A model generated the notes under the pieces. That model saw nothing but the letters and a program-made list of their open reading frames with translations, did no database searches and was not told the origin of the DNA. Source: an uncultured Bacilli bacterium (GTDB lineage: Bacteria > Bacillota_I > Bacilli_A > ML615J-28 > CAG-313). From it: a DNA stretch of 64,000 nucleotides. Positions 45,283 to 54,533 of this stretch are shown here, in pieces (position 1 is the first letter of the stretch; each line of letters starts with the position of its first letter). The position numbers and the translations under genes are program-made. The stretch covers positions 1 to 64,000 of the forward strand of contig CAKONV010000006.1 of assembly GCA_934098295.1 (NCBI GenBank). The letters are read 5' to 3'.

Positions 45283-46548
45283 ATGATATCAATACCAAAA
45301 AAATATTATTTAGTAGTTAATGACCGCTTTGAATTATTTTTTAGGGGAGTAATTAGAATGCATAACCCCTATCAATACTATGTAAAAGCAGAATGTGTTA
45401 AAGGCTTTACGTATAATCGTTATTTTACTTTTACGCCAACTAAAGAAGATATCGGTGAATATGAATTAAGCATTATTGTTTATGATGATGAAGGATGTAT
45501 CATCGAAAAAAAATCTACTACCTTAGTTGTAAATGAAGAAGTTTCTCCAATAAGAAAATTAAATGTTCTTTGTATCGGCGATAGTGAAACCGTTAATGGT
45601 GTGTGGCCTTATGTAGGTTATTCCAAATTTGAAGGAAAATATCCTGATTCCTTAAATTTTATTGGTAAAATGAAAAAAGAAAAAATTGGATTTGAAGGAT
45701 ATGGTGGTTGGCAATGGAAAACTTTCTTTGATGATGAAAAGGAAAGTAGAATCTCGGAAGTTTGGATAAGTTGTAAACATCACTTAAAAGAAACAGATCT
45801 TAATAGTATTTGGATGAATGATGAATACGAATGGGTAATTGATGAAATTATGCCATTAAGGGTAAAATTTAGAAGAGGAGACTCTAATACGACCGTTGTA
45901 AATCCTGTTATTTCTTCTATTTTCAAACGGATGTTAAGCAATGAAACGTTAGAAGTTGAAAATTATGAATATGTTAATGCGAATCCTTTTTATAATCCTT
46001 TAACTAAAGAACTAGATTTTAGATACTATCTTGAAAAGAATAATTTTCCTGAACCCGATTTGATTTTTACCTTTTTAACGGGTAATGGTTTATTTTTGCC
46101 ATTTTCTAAAGACTTTGTTCACAAAGAATACGCTCCCAAATTTCTTTCAAAACTTGCAAGTGCATTTCCAAATGCTTTAATTGCAACCATGGGAATTGAA
46201 CTACCTTGTTGTAATGGGGGCGTAACCGCTTGTTATGGTGCTAGTGGATACTATAATGATTGGTATGGTTATGCCATCACGGCTTTTAATTATGATGAAT
46301 GGTTAGAAGACTATACTATAAATAGTAATCTAAAAGATTATTTAACTTATTTTGATGTTAAAAGTCAATTTGATAGTGAATACAACTACCCATATATTCT
46401 TGCTAATGTTAATAATCGCTCCAATATTAAGGAAAGACTTGGTACTAATGGTCTTCATCCTTCTCTTGATGGTTATCAACAAATAGGCGATGCTTTTTAC
46501 CGATTACTAGTTGAAATGATAAAAAAGTATAACAAAAAGAATAAATAA
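45283..46548 (+). CDS. SGNH/GDSL-family hydrolase
   Basis: This is a 421-residue esterase-like protein. Residues about 1-95 form an immunoglobulin-like domain (EYELSIIVYDDEGCIIEKKST). The catalytic Ser lies in LCIGDSETVNG near 99-109 (block I GDS), a Gly block in GFEGYGGWQWKTF near 145, and the final Asp/His pair in NGLHPSLDGYQQIGDAFY near 385. No signal peptide is seen. It probably deacylates a glycan or lipid ester; the substrate is not readable. It is co-transcribed with the DUF4097 lipoprotein gene. Confidence 0.85.
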   Translation: MISIPKKYYLVVNDRFELFFRGVIRMHNPYQYYVKAECVKGFTYNRYFTFTPTKEDIGEYELSIIVYDDEGCIIEKKSTTLVVNEEVSPIRKLNVLCIGDSETVNGVWPYVGYSKFEGKYPDSLNFIGKMKKEKIGFEGYGGWQWKTFFDDEKESRISEVWISCKHHLKETDLNSIWMNDEYEWVIDEIMPLRVKFRRGDSNTTVVNPVISSIFKRMLSNETLEVENYEYVNANPFYNPLTKELDFRYYLEKNNFPEPDLIFTFLTGNGLFLPFSKDFVHKEYAPKFLSKLASAFPNALIATMGIELPCCNGGVTACYGASGYYNDWYGYAITAFNYDEWLEDYTINSNLKDYLTYFDVKSQFDSEYNYPYILANVNNRSNIKERLGTNGLHPSLDGYQQIGDAFYRLLVEMIKKYNKKNK

Positions 46549-46551
46549 AAT

Positions 46552-46599
46552 AAGAACCTAAGCTTTTTAGTTTAATACTAAAACAACTTAGGTTCTTTT
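46552..46599. terminator. Bidirectional terminator
   Basis: AAGAACCTAAG pairs with CTTAGGTTCTT around a 24-base loop, with T4 on the plus side and A-rich sequence on the other. It serves the SGNH gene and the converging ktr genes. Confidence 0.85.
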
Positions 46600-46608
46600 A
46601 AAATATAA

Positions 46609-47247
46609 TTACTTAATTTTACTAATTACATTACTATTTCCAAAAATATAAATATGATCATTTTCTTTGAAAACATAAGAAGCGTCAGGTACTAAAACAG
46701 AACCATTCGATAAAATAGCAATAACATTTATGTTATATTTTTTTCTTAAGTTTAAATCAAGTAAGGTTTTTTCATGCCAACTCCTAGGAACTTCTATTTC
46801 AAAAATACTAAATTTACTAGATATTTTTAGATAGTCTAAAAGATTAGTAGCATTGCACTTTACGGCTATTTTTTCTGCCATATCTTTTTCAGGATAAACC
46901 GTTTCGTTTGCTCCTGCCATCTTTAAAAATTTTGTTTGAATATCACTATTAGCCTTAGAGATAATATATTTTGCCCCTAATTCTTTTAAATGTGAAGTTA
47001 TTTCTAGAGAAGCTTGAAAACTTTGACCAATAGCTACAATGCATGCGTCAAAATTTTTAATTCCTAAGTCATTCAAGACAATTTTATTCATACAGTCCCC
47101 AACATAAACATTCTCAAAATCATTAGATAATACTTCGATAACACTTTTATCATTATCAATGATACATACTTCATTACCCATTTCTTGAAGCTTATAAGCT
47201 AAATGTTTACCAAATTCACCAATTCCAATAATTAAAAAAGATTTCAT
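46609..47247 (-). CDS. ktrA: K+ uptake regulatory RCK protein (KtrA/KtrC-like)
   Basis: This 212-residue cytosolic gating subunit has a nucleotide-binding Rossmann start, FLIIGIGEFGKHLAYKL (GxGxxG near residues 8-13), with Asp in CIIDNDKSVIEVL. A TrkA-C domain from about 140 ends VFKENDHIYIFGNSNVI. It forms a ring that opens the Ktr channel according to bound ATP/ADP, and the TrkA-C part may bind c-di-AMP in related proteins. It starts 2 bases after the channel gene, as an operon on the minus strand. Confidence 0.9.
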   Translation of the reverse strand: MKSFLIIGIGEFGKHLAYKLQEMGNEVCIIDNDKSVIEVLSNDFENVYVGDCMNKIVLNDLGIKNFDACIVAIGQSFQASLEITSHLKELGAKYIISKANSDIQTKFLKMAGANETVYPEKDMAEKIAVKCNATNLLDYLKISSKFSIFEIEVPRSWHEKTLLDLNLRKKYNINVIAILSNGSVLVPDASYVFKENDHIYIFGNSNVISKIK

Positions 47248-47249
47248 GA

Positions 47250-48590
47250 TTAACCTACCAATACCTTTCCTTCTGGTTTTTCTAATAAAATTTGTTTACT
47301 TTCTTTAAATAAGAGATTAAATAGAGAGAAAGCACCTAATCTACCTATATACATTAAAAAAGTTAAAATTAATTTGGTTGCAATACTGCAATTACCAGAA
47401 AGGCCTAAACTAAGTCCAACCGTACATAATCCGGATATTACTTCAAATAAGACATTTTCTAAAGAACAATTGCTTTCAATAGCACAAATGATAAGAGTAG
47501 CTAGCAAAGTTAAGATTAAATAAGCTTCTACTAAAGCACTAGATTGTTTAATAATAGTATTGCGAATGCGTCTTTTAAATAAAACAGTATCCTTTTTTCC
47601 CTTAGATAAAAAGATTAGATTAGCGATAACAATTACAATAGTGGTAACTTTTACCCCACCAGCTGTTGACCCTGATGAGCCACCAATAAACATTAATATT
47701 ATAGTTAAGAGTTTACCAGAACTTGTTAAATTATTTAAATCAAGAGCATTAAAACCAGCGGTTCTTGGAGTAACCGATAAAAATAGGGAATTAAGAATTT
47801 TATCAGATAAAGAAAGATTAGTAAAACTTCCTAAATTACCAATTTTTGTAAATTCAAAAATGAAATATAATAGGGCTGGGATAATAACTAATAAACCATT
47901 AAAAACGAGAACAATTTTGGAATGTAGTTCGTATTTTTTAAAATTTAGCCCATGATCTAAGAAATCAGACCAAACAACAAATCCAAGTCCCCCCACAAGA
48001 ATTAATCCCATAATCGTTAAAAGTACAACCCAATCACTTTTAAAATTAATTAATGATACTCCAAATAAATCAAAACCGGCATTACAAAAGGCTGATATAG
48101 AATGAAATATTCCATAATAGATGGCATCAGATGCCTTCATTGTTTTACTGAAGCAGATTGATAGAATTACTGTTCCGCAAAGCTCAAAGAAGAACGTTAA
48201 GAAAACAATTCGGCCAATTAATTTGGTAACTCCCGAAATGTTATATCCACCGGCAGATTGCATAAGGACAGTACGATTATAAATACCAATGTTTTTTTTG
48301 AAAATCATAAATATTAGACTAATAATGGTCATAAACCCTAGTCCCCCAATTTGAATTAAACAAACAATAACAATTTGTCCAAACTTAGTCCACGAAGTTG
48401 TTGGAAAGGGAATTAGTCCGGTTACACAAGTTGCACTAGTAGCAGTAAACAAGGCATCATACCAGTGAATTTTATCTTGAGTATTATTAGAAATAGGCAA
48501 CAATAAAAGAAGAGTACCTATAATAATAGTAATAAAATATCCTAAAGACAATAAACCTACAATAGATAGGTGAAATTTTTTCTTTTGCAT
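47250..48590 (-). CDS. ktrB: K+ channel subunit (KtrB/TrkH family)
   Basis: This is a 446-residue K+ transporter with four M1-P-M2 repeats. Selectivity-filter regions are recognisable as TSATCVTGLIPF near 51, SISAFCNAGFDLFG near 163, SVTPRTAGFNALD near 271 and EVISGLCTVGLSLG near 384, each with the key Gly. Na+- or K+-driven uptake through the membrane with the RCK ring as partner is expected. A GGAGG site and a TATAAT promoter lie upstream on the minus strand. Confidence 0.93.
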   Translation of the reverse strand: MQKKKFHLSIVGLLSLGYFITIIIGTLLLLLPISNNTQDKIHWYDALFTATSATCVTGLIPFPTTSWTKFGQIVIVCLIQIGGLGFMTIISLIFMIFKKNIGIYNRTVLMQSAGGYNISGVTKLIGRIVFLTFFFELCGTVILSICFSKTMKASDAIYYGIFHSISAFCNAGFDLFGVSLINFKSDWVVLLTIMGLILVGGLGFVVWSDFLDHGLNFKKYELHSKIVLVFNGLLVIIPALLYFIFEFTKIGNLGSFTNLSLSDKILNSLFLSVTPRTAGFNALDLNNLTSSGKLLTIILMFIGGSSGSTAGGVKVTTIVIVIANLIFLSKGKKDTVLFKRRIRNTIIKQSSALVEAYLILTLLATLIICAIESNCSLENVLFEVISGLCTVGLSLGLSGNCSIATKLILTFLMYIGRLGAFSLFNLLFKESKQILLEKPEGKVLVG

Positions 48591-48607
48591 TTTTTTCCTC
48601 CGTACCT

Positions 48608-48635
48608 ATTATAGCACAATTTATTTAAAAAGCAA
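48608..48635 (-). promoter_or_regulatory. Promoter of ktrB-ktrA
   Basis: On the minus strand TTGCTT (48630-48635), a 16-bp spacer and TATAAT (48608-48613) precede the ktrB leader. It is divergent from cysK. Confidence 0.6.
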
Positions 48636-48724
48636 TTTTTTAAATTTTTTATCTAAAAAAATAGCACACATTTTAAGCAAAAATAGTATACTAAAGTAAG
48701 ATGTAAAAAAAAGGAAGTAAAAAT

Positions 48725-49624
48725 ATGATTTATAATAGTCCCTTAGAATTAATTGGTAAAACGCCAATTGTTAAAATAAATGATTTTTATGGCTTTAATA
48801 ATTTATACGTAAAGATTGAAAAATTTAACCTAGCGGGCTCTATTAAAGATAGAGTAGCTTTATGTATAATTGAAAATGCCATTAAAAGTGGAAAAATTAA
48901 TGAAGAAACAACAGTAATTGAAGCTACGAGCGGTTCTATGGGAATAGCCTTAGCATCTATTTGTGCCCTTAAAAATTTAAAATGTATAATTGTTATGCCC
49001 TCTTCCATGTCTAAAGAAAGAATAAGTTTATTAAAGGCTTATGGAGCAACGGTTTTTTTAACAGGAAAAGAGGGTGGCATGAAGGAAGCAATTTCTAAAG
49101 TGAGCGAACTTTCTAAAAAATATAATAATAGTTTTATACCTTCACAATTTGATAATCCTGATTCGATTTTTACTCACTATACAACCACCGCAAGAGAAAT
49201 TTATCAAGATTTAAACAATGTAGAATGTGTAGTATGTGGAATTGGTAGTGGGGGTAGTATTAGTGGAATTGGAAAATATTTAAAAGAAAAAAATAAGGAT
49301 ATTAAAATAATTGGCGTTGAACCATCATCTTCACCACTTATAAGTAAAAAAATAGTAGGTAAACATAAAATTGAAGGGATTGGAGCAAATTTTATTCCTC
49401 AAAACTTTAAAGCTAAATATGTTGATGAAATTGCCCTAGTTAGTGATGATGAAGCTATTAATTGTTCAAAAATGATGGCAAGAAAAAAAGGCTTACTAGT
49501 TGGTATTAGTTCAGGGGCCGTACTAGCCGTAGCTAAAAGATATTGTTCAAAATTTAAGAATGTCGTAGCAATTTTACCTGATGGTGGCGAAAGATATTTA
49601 TCCGTAGAAGGTTTTATTGATTGA
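48725..49624 (+). CDS. cysK: Cysteine synthase (O-acetylserine sulfhydrylase)
   Basis: This 299-residue PLP enzyme joins O-acetylserine and sulfide to cysteine. The PLP lysine lies in NLAGSIKDRVAL near residue 41, the substrate loop in EATSGSMGIAL near 67, and the phosphate-binding loop GIGSGGSISGIG near 172. The loop sequence TSGSMG, where most enzymes have TSGNTG, is a variant worth noting: the Asn that contacts PLP and substrate is Ser here, so a related beta-synthase activity (for example cystathionine beta-synthase-like) is possible. It overlaps cysE by 4 bases, which supports the CysK assignment. Confidence 0.88.
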   Translation: MIYNSPLELIGKTPIVKINDFYGFNNLYVKIEKFNLAGSIKDRVALCIIENAIKSGKINEETTVIEATSGSMGIALASICALKNLKCIIVMPSSMSKERISLLKAYGATVFLTGKEGGMKEAISKVSELSKKYNNSFIPSQFDNPDSIFTHYTTTAREIYQDLNNVECVVCGIGSGGSISGIGKYLKEKNKDIKIIGVEPSSSPLISKKIVGKHKIEGIGANFIPQNFKAKYVDEIALVSDDEAINCSKMMARKKGLLVGISSGAVLAVAKRYCSKFKNVVAILPDGGERYLSVEGFID

Positions 49625-50343
49625 AATTATGTAAGAAAAGTATCAATAATCTTTTAAAAGAATTCTTAAATTATTTATATCCAACTTATTATTTTTCTAA
49701 AAGAACAAGAAAAAGAAAATTAAAACATGAATTAACAAAAATTTTTAAAAAATTAAAAGTAAAAGAATATAAGGTCGACACCTTTATAACATTTCTTGAT
49801 CAATTAAAAGAAAACCAAAAAGAAGATTTAAAAAACTTTAAAGAAAAAGACCCGGCTTGTAACAGTTATGAAGAAGTTATTCTTTCTTATCCGGGCTTTT
49901 TGGCCATTATGGTTTATCGAATTGCTCATGAATTAGATCAAAATAAAGTTTCGCTCTTACCAAGAACTCTAAGTGAAATTGCCCATAATATTACAGGTAT
50001 CGATATTCATCCTTCTGCTACCATTGGCAAACATTTTTTCATTGATCATGGAACCGGAATTGTAATTGGGGAAACTTCTTGGATAGGAGATAATGTTGCT
50101 GTTTATCATGGGGTTACACTGGGAGCTTTAAGCTTAAGCAACACCAAAGATTTAATTGGTAAGAAAAGACATCCTACCATCGGTAACAATGTTACCATTT
50201 ATGCCAATGCGACCATTCTTGGTGGTAAAACAATTATTGGTGATAATACTATTATTGGCAGTAATGTTTTAATAACGAAATCTATTCCTTCAAACATGGT
50301 AGTAAAGTTAAAAAATGATAATTATGAAATAGTAAAAAAATAA
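49621..50343 (+). CDS. cysE: Serine O-acetyltransferase
   Basis: This 240-residue enzyme makes O-acetylserine for CysK. The N-terminal helical domain (about 1-115) ends with YRIAHEL near 100, followed by the left-handed beta-helix of hexapeptide repeats, IHPSATIGKHFFIDHGTGIVIGE near 126, with the catalytic His/Asp, and VYHGVTLG near 161. The start is a TTG overlapping the cysK stop (TTGA), since no ATG gives a complete helical domain. The order cysK-cysE forms a cysteine synthesis unit. Confidence 0.92.
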   Translation: MKLCKKSINNLLKEFLNYLYPTYYFSKRTRKRKLKHELTKIFKKLKVKEYKVDTFITFLDQLKENQKEDLKNFKEKDPACNSYEEVILSYPGFLAIMVYRIAHELDQNKVSLLPRTLSEIAHNITGIDIHPSATIGKHFFIDHGTGIVIGETSWIGDNVAVYHGVTLGALSLSNTKDLIGKKRHPTIGNNVTIYANATILGGKTIIGDNTIIGSNVLITKSIPSNMVVKLKNDNYEIVKK

Positions 50344-50411
50344 TTTAGCTAATATTTTAAAAAATAATTTATAAATTGATATAATAACTAAAAGAATGAG
50401 GAAAAAAGAAA

Positions 50412-50999
50412 ATGAAAAACTACATAGAAATGTTAGAAGAAATAAAACAATATCAACCAAAAGAAAATAGTTTTGAAGAAGTAGAAAAAGAAGCCATCTT
50501 AAAATTTTTAGAAACTTATCAAGAATTTGCTTTTGACCGTAATAATTTAATTGCTCATATGACTAGTTCGGCCATTATTATAAATAAAGATAAGACCAAA
50601 GTATTATTTGCCTATCATTTAATCTATAAGTCATTTGGTTGGTTGGGTGGACATGCTGACAATGAATTTGATTTATATGAAGTAGCAAAAAAAGAATTAA
50701 AAGAAGAAAGTGGCCTAGTACACTTTAAGGAATATTCTAAAAAACCAATTTCTTTGGAAATTCTTCCCGTTTATGCTCACATAAAAAAAGGAAAGAAAGT
50801 ACCAACACACCTACACTTGAATGTTACTTATGTTTTTATCGGTGATGAAACTGATTCTTTAACAATAAAAAAAGATGAAAACAATGCGGTAACTTGGATT
50901 AATATAAACGAAATAGATAAACTCGTCACTGAAGAAGAGATGAAGGGTGTCTATAAAAAAATCCTAGATAAAATAAAAGTTAGCAACTATGTTAGTTAA
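50412..50999 (+). CDS. Nudix hydrolase
   Basis: This 195-residue protein has a Nudix box, GGHADNEFDLYEVAKKELKE followed by ESGL (residues about 79-102). It has one more residue than the strict consensus between the first Glu and the REUxEE part, and Lys where Arg is usual. Typical substrates are nucleoside diphosphates linked to another group. The last codons overlap a terminator hairpin. It has its own promoter and a GAGG ribosome site. Confidence 0.85.
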   Translation: MKNYIEMLEEIKQYQPKENSFEEVEKEAILKFLETYQEFAFDRNNLIAHMTSSAIIINKDKTKVLFAYHLIYKSFGWLGGHADNEFDLYEVAKKELKEESGLVHFKEYSKKPISLEILPVYAHIKKGKKVPTHLHLNVTYVFIGDETDSLTIKKDENNAVTWININEIDKLVTEEEMKGVYKKILDKIKVSNYVS

Positions 51000-51012
51000 T
51001 GCTAACTTTTTT
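50975..51012 (+). terminator. Terminator overlapping the Nudix stop codon
   Basis: AAAAGTTAGCA (50975-50985) pairs with TGCTAACTTTT, followed by further T. The stop codon TAA (50997-50999) lies in the loop. Confidence 0.85.
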
Positions 51013-51078
51013 GGTATAAACAAGCAATTTTTGTATATAATTAGTGAAAAAATGGTAAAATATATATAGAGGAAAGAT

Positions 51079-51879
51079 ATGGACTTTAAACGAACAAACA
51101 CAAAAATATCATTATTAGAAGATTATTATTCACATTTTAATGAAGATCATCGCTTAAAAACTCGTCATGGTATGGTCGAATTTGTTACATCAACTAAGTA
51201 TATTTTAGAATATTTAAATGATGACTTTAGTAAAAAAATTCTTGATGTTGGTGCTGGTACTGGTGCTTACAGCATTTATTTTTCAGAAAAAGGATATGAT
51301 GTAACAGCTGTTGAATTAGTAGAACACAACATTGAAATATTCAAAAAGAAAAACAGCAAAGCTAAGATTTTTAAAGGCAATGCTATGGATTTATCAATGT
51401 TTGCTGATTCTTCTTTTGAAGTAGTTTTATTATTTGGACCTATGTATCATCTTCTTTTGGAAAGTGAAAAACTAAAAGCCTTAGAAGAAGCCAAAAGAGT
51501 TGTCAAAAAAAATGGTCGCATATTCGTGAGTTATTATATGAACGACTATGCTATTTTAACGTATGGTTTTATAAAAAAACATATTTTAGAATCCATTGAA
51601 GAAGGTAGAGTCGATAAGAACTACCACATGCAAAATTTAAAAGATGATTTATACTCAATGGTAAGAATTGAAGACATTGATAAATTTAATAAACTTACCC
51701 TTTTAAAACGTGAAAAAATTATAGCTAGTGATGGCGCTAGTAATTATATTAGAGTTGCCCTAAATGCTTTAAGTGAAGAAGAATTCAAAGAATACATTAA
51801 GTATCATCTTTCGATATGTGAAAGATATGATATGTTAGGTGCTAGTGCTCATTTGTTAGATATCGTTTATAAAGAATGA
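51079..51879 (+). CDS. SAM-dependent class I methyltransferase
   Basis: This 266-residue enzyme has motif I ILDVGAGTGAYSIYFSEKGY near residues 55-74, an acidic motif II end TAVELVEHNIE near 78, and a motif IV-like VVLLFGPMYHLL near 116. The substrate cannot be read. GAGGAAAG precedes the ATG. It overlaps an upstream ATG of the copper ATPase gene by 4 bases; the likelier ATG of that gene is 12 bases beyond. Confidence 0.85.
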   Translation: MDFKRTNTKISLLEDYYSHFNEDHRLKTRHGMVEFVTSTKYILEYLNDDFSKKILDVGAGTGAYSIYFSEKGYDVTAVELVEHNIEIFKKKNSKAKIFKGNAMDLSMFADSSFEVVLLFGPMYHLLLESEKLKALEEAKRVVKKNGRIFVSYYMNDYAILTYGFIKKHILESIEEGRVDKNYHMQNLKDDLYSMVRIEDIDKFNKLTLLKREKIIASDGASNYIRVALNALSEEEFKEYIKYHLSICERYDMLGASAHLLDIVYKE

Positions 51880-51890
51880 AAGGAAAAGAA

Positions 51891-54362
51891 ATGAAACAAA
51901 AATATAGTATTCAAGGAATGTCTTGTGCTTCTTGCAGTGCTCATGTAGATAAAGCTGTAAGAGAATTAAAGGGAGTAAAAGATGTAAATGTTAATTTATT
52001 ATCAGCTTCAATGGTAGTTGAATTTGATGATAATATTTGTAATGATGATACTATAATTAAAGCTGTAAAAAGTGCTGGTTACGGCGCAAGCTTATTTAAA
52101 AAAGAAGTAGGCGTTAAAGATAATAGTACCCATGAACTAAAATTATTAATTACTGCTTTTATATTTTTAATTGTACTTATGTATGTTTCCATGGGCCATA
52201 TGATATCTCTACCCTTACCAAGTTTTTTAACTGGTCATAAAAATGCTTTTAACTTTGCGTTAACACAACTTATTTTAGTTACGCCAATTCTTATAATTTA
52301 TCGTCGTTACTTTATATCAGGCTATAAAAAGTTATTTAAAGGTGGTCCTAATATGGATTCCCTTATCGCTATATCGGCTACGGCTTCAATTGTTTATGGA
52401 ATCTATGCTCTTGTAGAAATTGCGATAGGATTAAAAAATAACGATATGGAATTAGTAAAGGTTAATCATGAAAACTTATATTTTGAGTCAGCTGGTATGA
52501 TTTTAACTTTAGTTAGCTTTGGAAAATATCTGGAAAGTTTATCAAAGAAAAAGACAACTTCGGCTTTAACGAAAATGATGGATTTATCACCTAAAAAAGC
52601 TATCTTAGAAAGTGGTAATGAAGAAGTAGAAGTTTTAGCGAGCGATTTAAGAGTTAACGATGTAATAATTGTAAAAAAAGGAATGGTCATTCCTATTGAT
52701 GGTAAAATAATTTCCGGTAGTGGTTCAATCGATCAAGCTAACATTACGGGTGAAAGTATGCCGGTCTATAAGAGCGTTGGTGATGAAGTATTTTCCGCAA
52801 CAACCCTAACAAATGGTTACTTGAAAATTTCTGCTGAAAAGGTTGGTGAAGATACCTCATTTGCTAGTATTATCCGTTTAGTTGAAGAAGCTAGCAACTC
52901 CAAAGCACCTATTTCTAAACTTGCTGATAAAATTGCTGGTATCTTTGTACCTATTGTAATGGAAATTGCCTTATTGACTTTTGTTATCTCATATCTAGTT
53001 GGTAAAGATTTTAATCTATCATTCAACTTTGCCATTTCCGTATTGGTAATTGCTTGTCCATGTTCGCTTGGTCTAGCTACCCCCGTTGCGATAATGGTTG
53101 GTACTGGTAAAGGTGCTGAAAATGGTCTTTTAATTAAAAATGCTGAAATATTAGAAAAAGCTGGTTCTATTAAGACCGTTGTCTTAGATAAAACGGGAAC
53201 GATAACAGAAGGACATCCAGAAGTTGTAGATTTTATAAAATTAGATTCTGGTGCTGATGTTTTAGGTATTGTTAATTCTTTCGAAGCTTTATCAGAACAT
53301 CCATTAGCTGTGGCCATAACTAATTATGCTAAAAAAAGATATGCTCAAACTTATGATGTAAAAGACTATGAAACCCTAGAAGGTAAAGGTATCAGTGGAG
53401 TTATTGATAATAAAAAATATTATGTTGGTAATGAAAGAATTTTAGTTGAAAAGAATCTTCTTGATGAAAAACTAAAACAACAAATTTCAACATTTTCAAA
53501 GGAAGGAAAAACCGTACTTAGCGTTTTAGATGAAAAAGATGTGTTAGGCTTAATAACAATTAAAGACCAAATCAAAAAGACTTCTAAAGATGCTATTAAG
53601 AAACTAAAAAAAGAAGGAATTGAAGTTGTTATGCTTACCGGTGACAACAAAGAAACGGCTTCTAAAATCGCTTCCGAGGTAGGTGTCGATAAAGTAATCG
53701 CTGAAGTATTCCCTCAAGACAAAGAAAAAGTAATTGAAGGCTTAAAAAAAGATAAAAAACATTTAGTAGCTATGGTAGGTGATGGTGTCAATGATGCCCT
53801 AGCCTTAACAAAAGCCGATTTAGGAATTGCTATCGGTGCTGGTAGCGATGTTGCTAAAGACTCAAGTGATATCATTCTATTAAGAAGTGATTTAATGGAT
53901 GTTTTAAATGTTATTATGCTAAGTAGAAGAGTATTAAAAACTATTAAGGGAAATTTATTCTGGGCTTTCTTTTATAATTGCATTGGTATAATATTAGCTT
54001 CAGGGTTATTGTATGCCCCTTTCTCAATTAAACTAAATCCTATGATTGGTTCTCTAGCCATGAGTTTATCGAGTGTGTTTGTTGTATGTAATGCTCTTAC
54101 AATTAATTTCTTTAAAGTAAAATCACAAAATGAGGTTGTAAATAATACTAAACCCCAACTTTCTAAGGTAACACTAGAAGTTGAAGGAATGATGTGTGAA
54201 CATTGTGTAGGTCATGTTGAAGAAGCTTGTAAGAAAGTAGATAATGTTGTAAGTGCTAAAGCTTCTTTGAAAAAGAAAAATGTTGAAATTGAATATGAAG
54301 AAAACATCAATTTAGAAAAAGTAAAAACAGCCATTGAAGAAGCAGGCTATAAAGCTAAATAA
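51891..54362 (+). CDS. copA: Copper-exporting P-type ATPase with HMA domains at both ends
   Basis: This 823-residue P1B-type ATPase has an N-terminal HMA domain with GMSCASCSAHVDKAV near residues 8-22, then eight expected membrane helices with the Cu+-binding CPCSLGLATP near 387. Further motifs are the phosphorylation site DKTGTITEGHP near 432, TGDNKET near 582 and GDGVNDALAL near 632. It ends in a second HMA domain with GMMCEHCVGHVEEA near 766-779. Most CopA proteins carry HMA domains only in front. The C-terminal one may be a fused chaperone. The start is ATG 51891, with AAAGGAAA; an ATG at 51876 also lies in frame. Confidence 0.93.
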   Translation: MKQKYSIQGMSCASCSAHVDKAVRELKGVKDVNVNLLSASMVVEFDDNICNDDTIIKAVKSAGYGASLFKKEVGVKDNSTHELKLLITAFIFLIVLMYVSMGHMISLPLPSFLTGHKNAFNFALTQLILVTPILIIYRRYFISGYKKLFKGGPNMDSLIAISATASIVYGIYALVEIAIGLKNNDMELVKVNHENLYFESAGMILTLVSFGKYLESLSKKKTTSALTKMMDLSPKKAILESGNEEVEVLASDLRVNDVIIVKKGMVIPIDGKIISGSGSIDQANITGESMPVYKSVGDEVFSATTLTNGYLKISAEKVGEDTSFASIIRLVEEASNSKAPISKLADKIAGIFVPIVMEIALLTFVISYLVGKDFNLSFNFAISVLVIACPCSLGLATPVAIMVGTGKGAENGLLIKNAEILEKAGSIKTVVLDKTGTITEGHPEVVDFIKLDSGADVLGIVNSFEALSEHPLAVAITNYAKKRYAQTYDVKDYETLEGKGISGVIDNKKYYVGNERILVEKNLLDEKLKQQISTFSKEGKTVLSVLDEKDVLGLITIKDQIKKTSKDAIKKLKKEGIEVVMLTGDNKETASKIASEVGVDKVIAEVFPQDKEKVIEGLKKDKKHLVAMVGDGVNDALALTKADLGIAIGAGSDVAKDSSDIILLRSDLMDVLNVIMLSRRVLKTIKGNLFWAFFYNCIGIILASGLLYAPFSIKLNPMIGSLAMSLSSVFVVCNALTINFFKVKSQNEVVNNTKPQLSKVTLEVEGMMCEHCVGHVEEACKKVDNVVSAKASLKKKNVEIEYEENINLEKVKTAIEEAGYKAK

Positions 54363-54386
54363 TTAAAAATAACGAAACATTAATTG

Positions 54387-54428
54387 AATATAAGAATAAA
54401 CTTTATTTTGTTCTTATATTTTTTTTTA
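54387..54428 (+). terminator. Terminator after copA
   Basis: AATATAAGAA (54387-54396) pairs with TTCTTATATT (54411-54420), followed by T8. An open frame over this region is not translated; the DUF3737 gene begins downstream. Confidence 0.85.
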
Positions 54429-54533
54429 AAAAAAATTAAAAAGCATAAATTAACAAAAAATATAAAAATCATATTTCCATCATTTTTTTGCATTTTATGC
54501 TATTATATATTATATATGAAAAGAGGATTTATC

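Noticed and set aside
54384..54533. N-terminal extension of the DUF3737 protein
   Set aside because: The in-frame extension runs through the copA terminator hairpin and T-run, and the AGAGG site fits ATG 54534.
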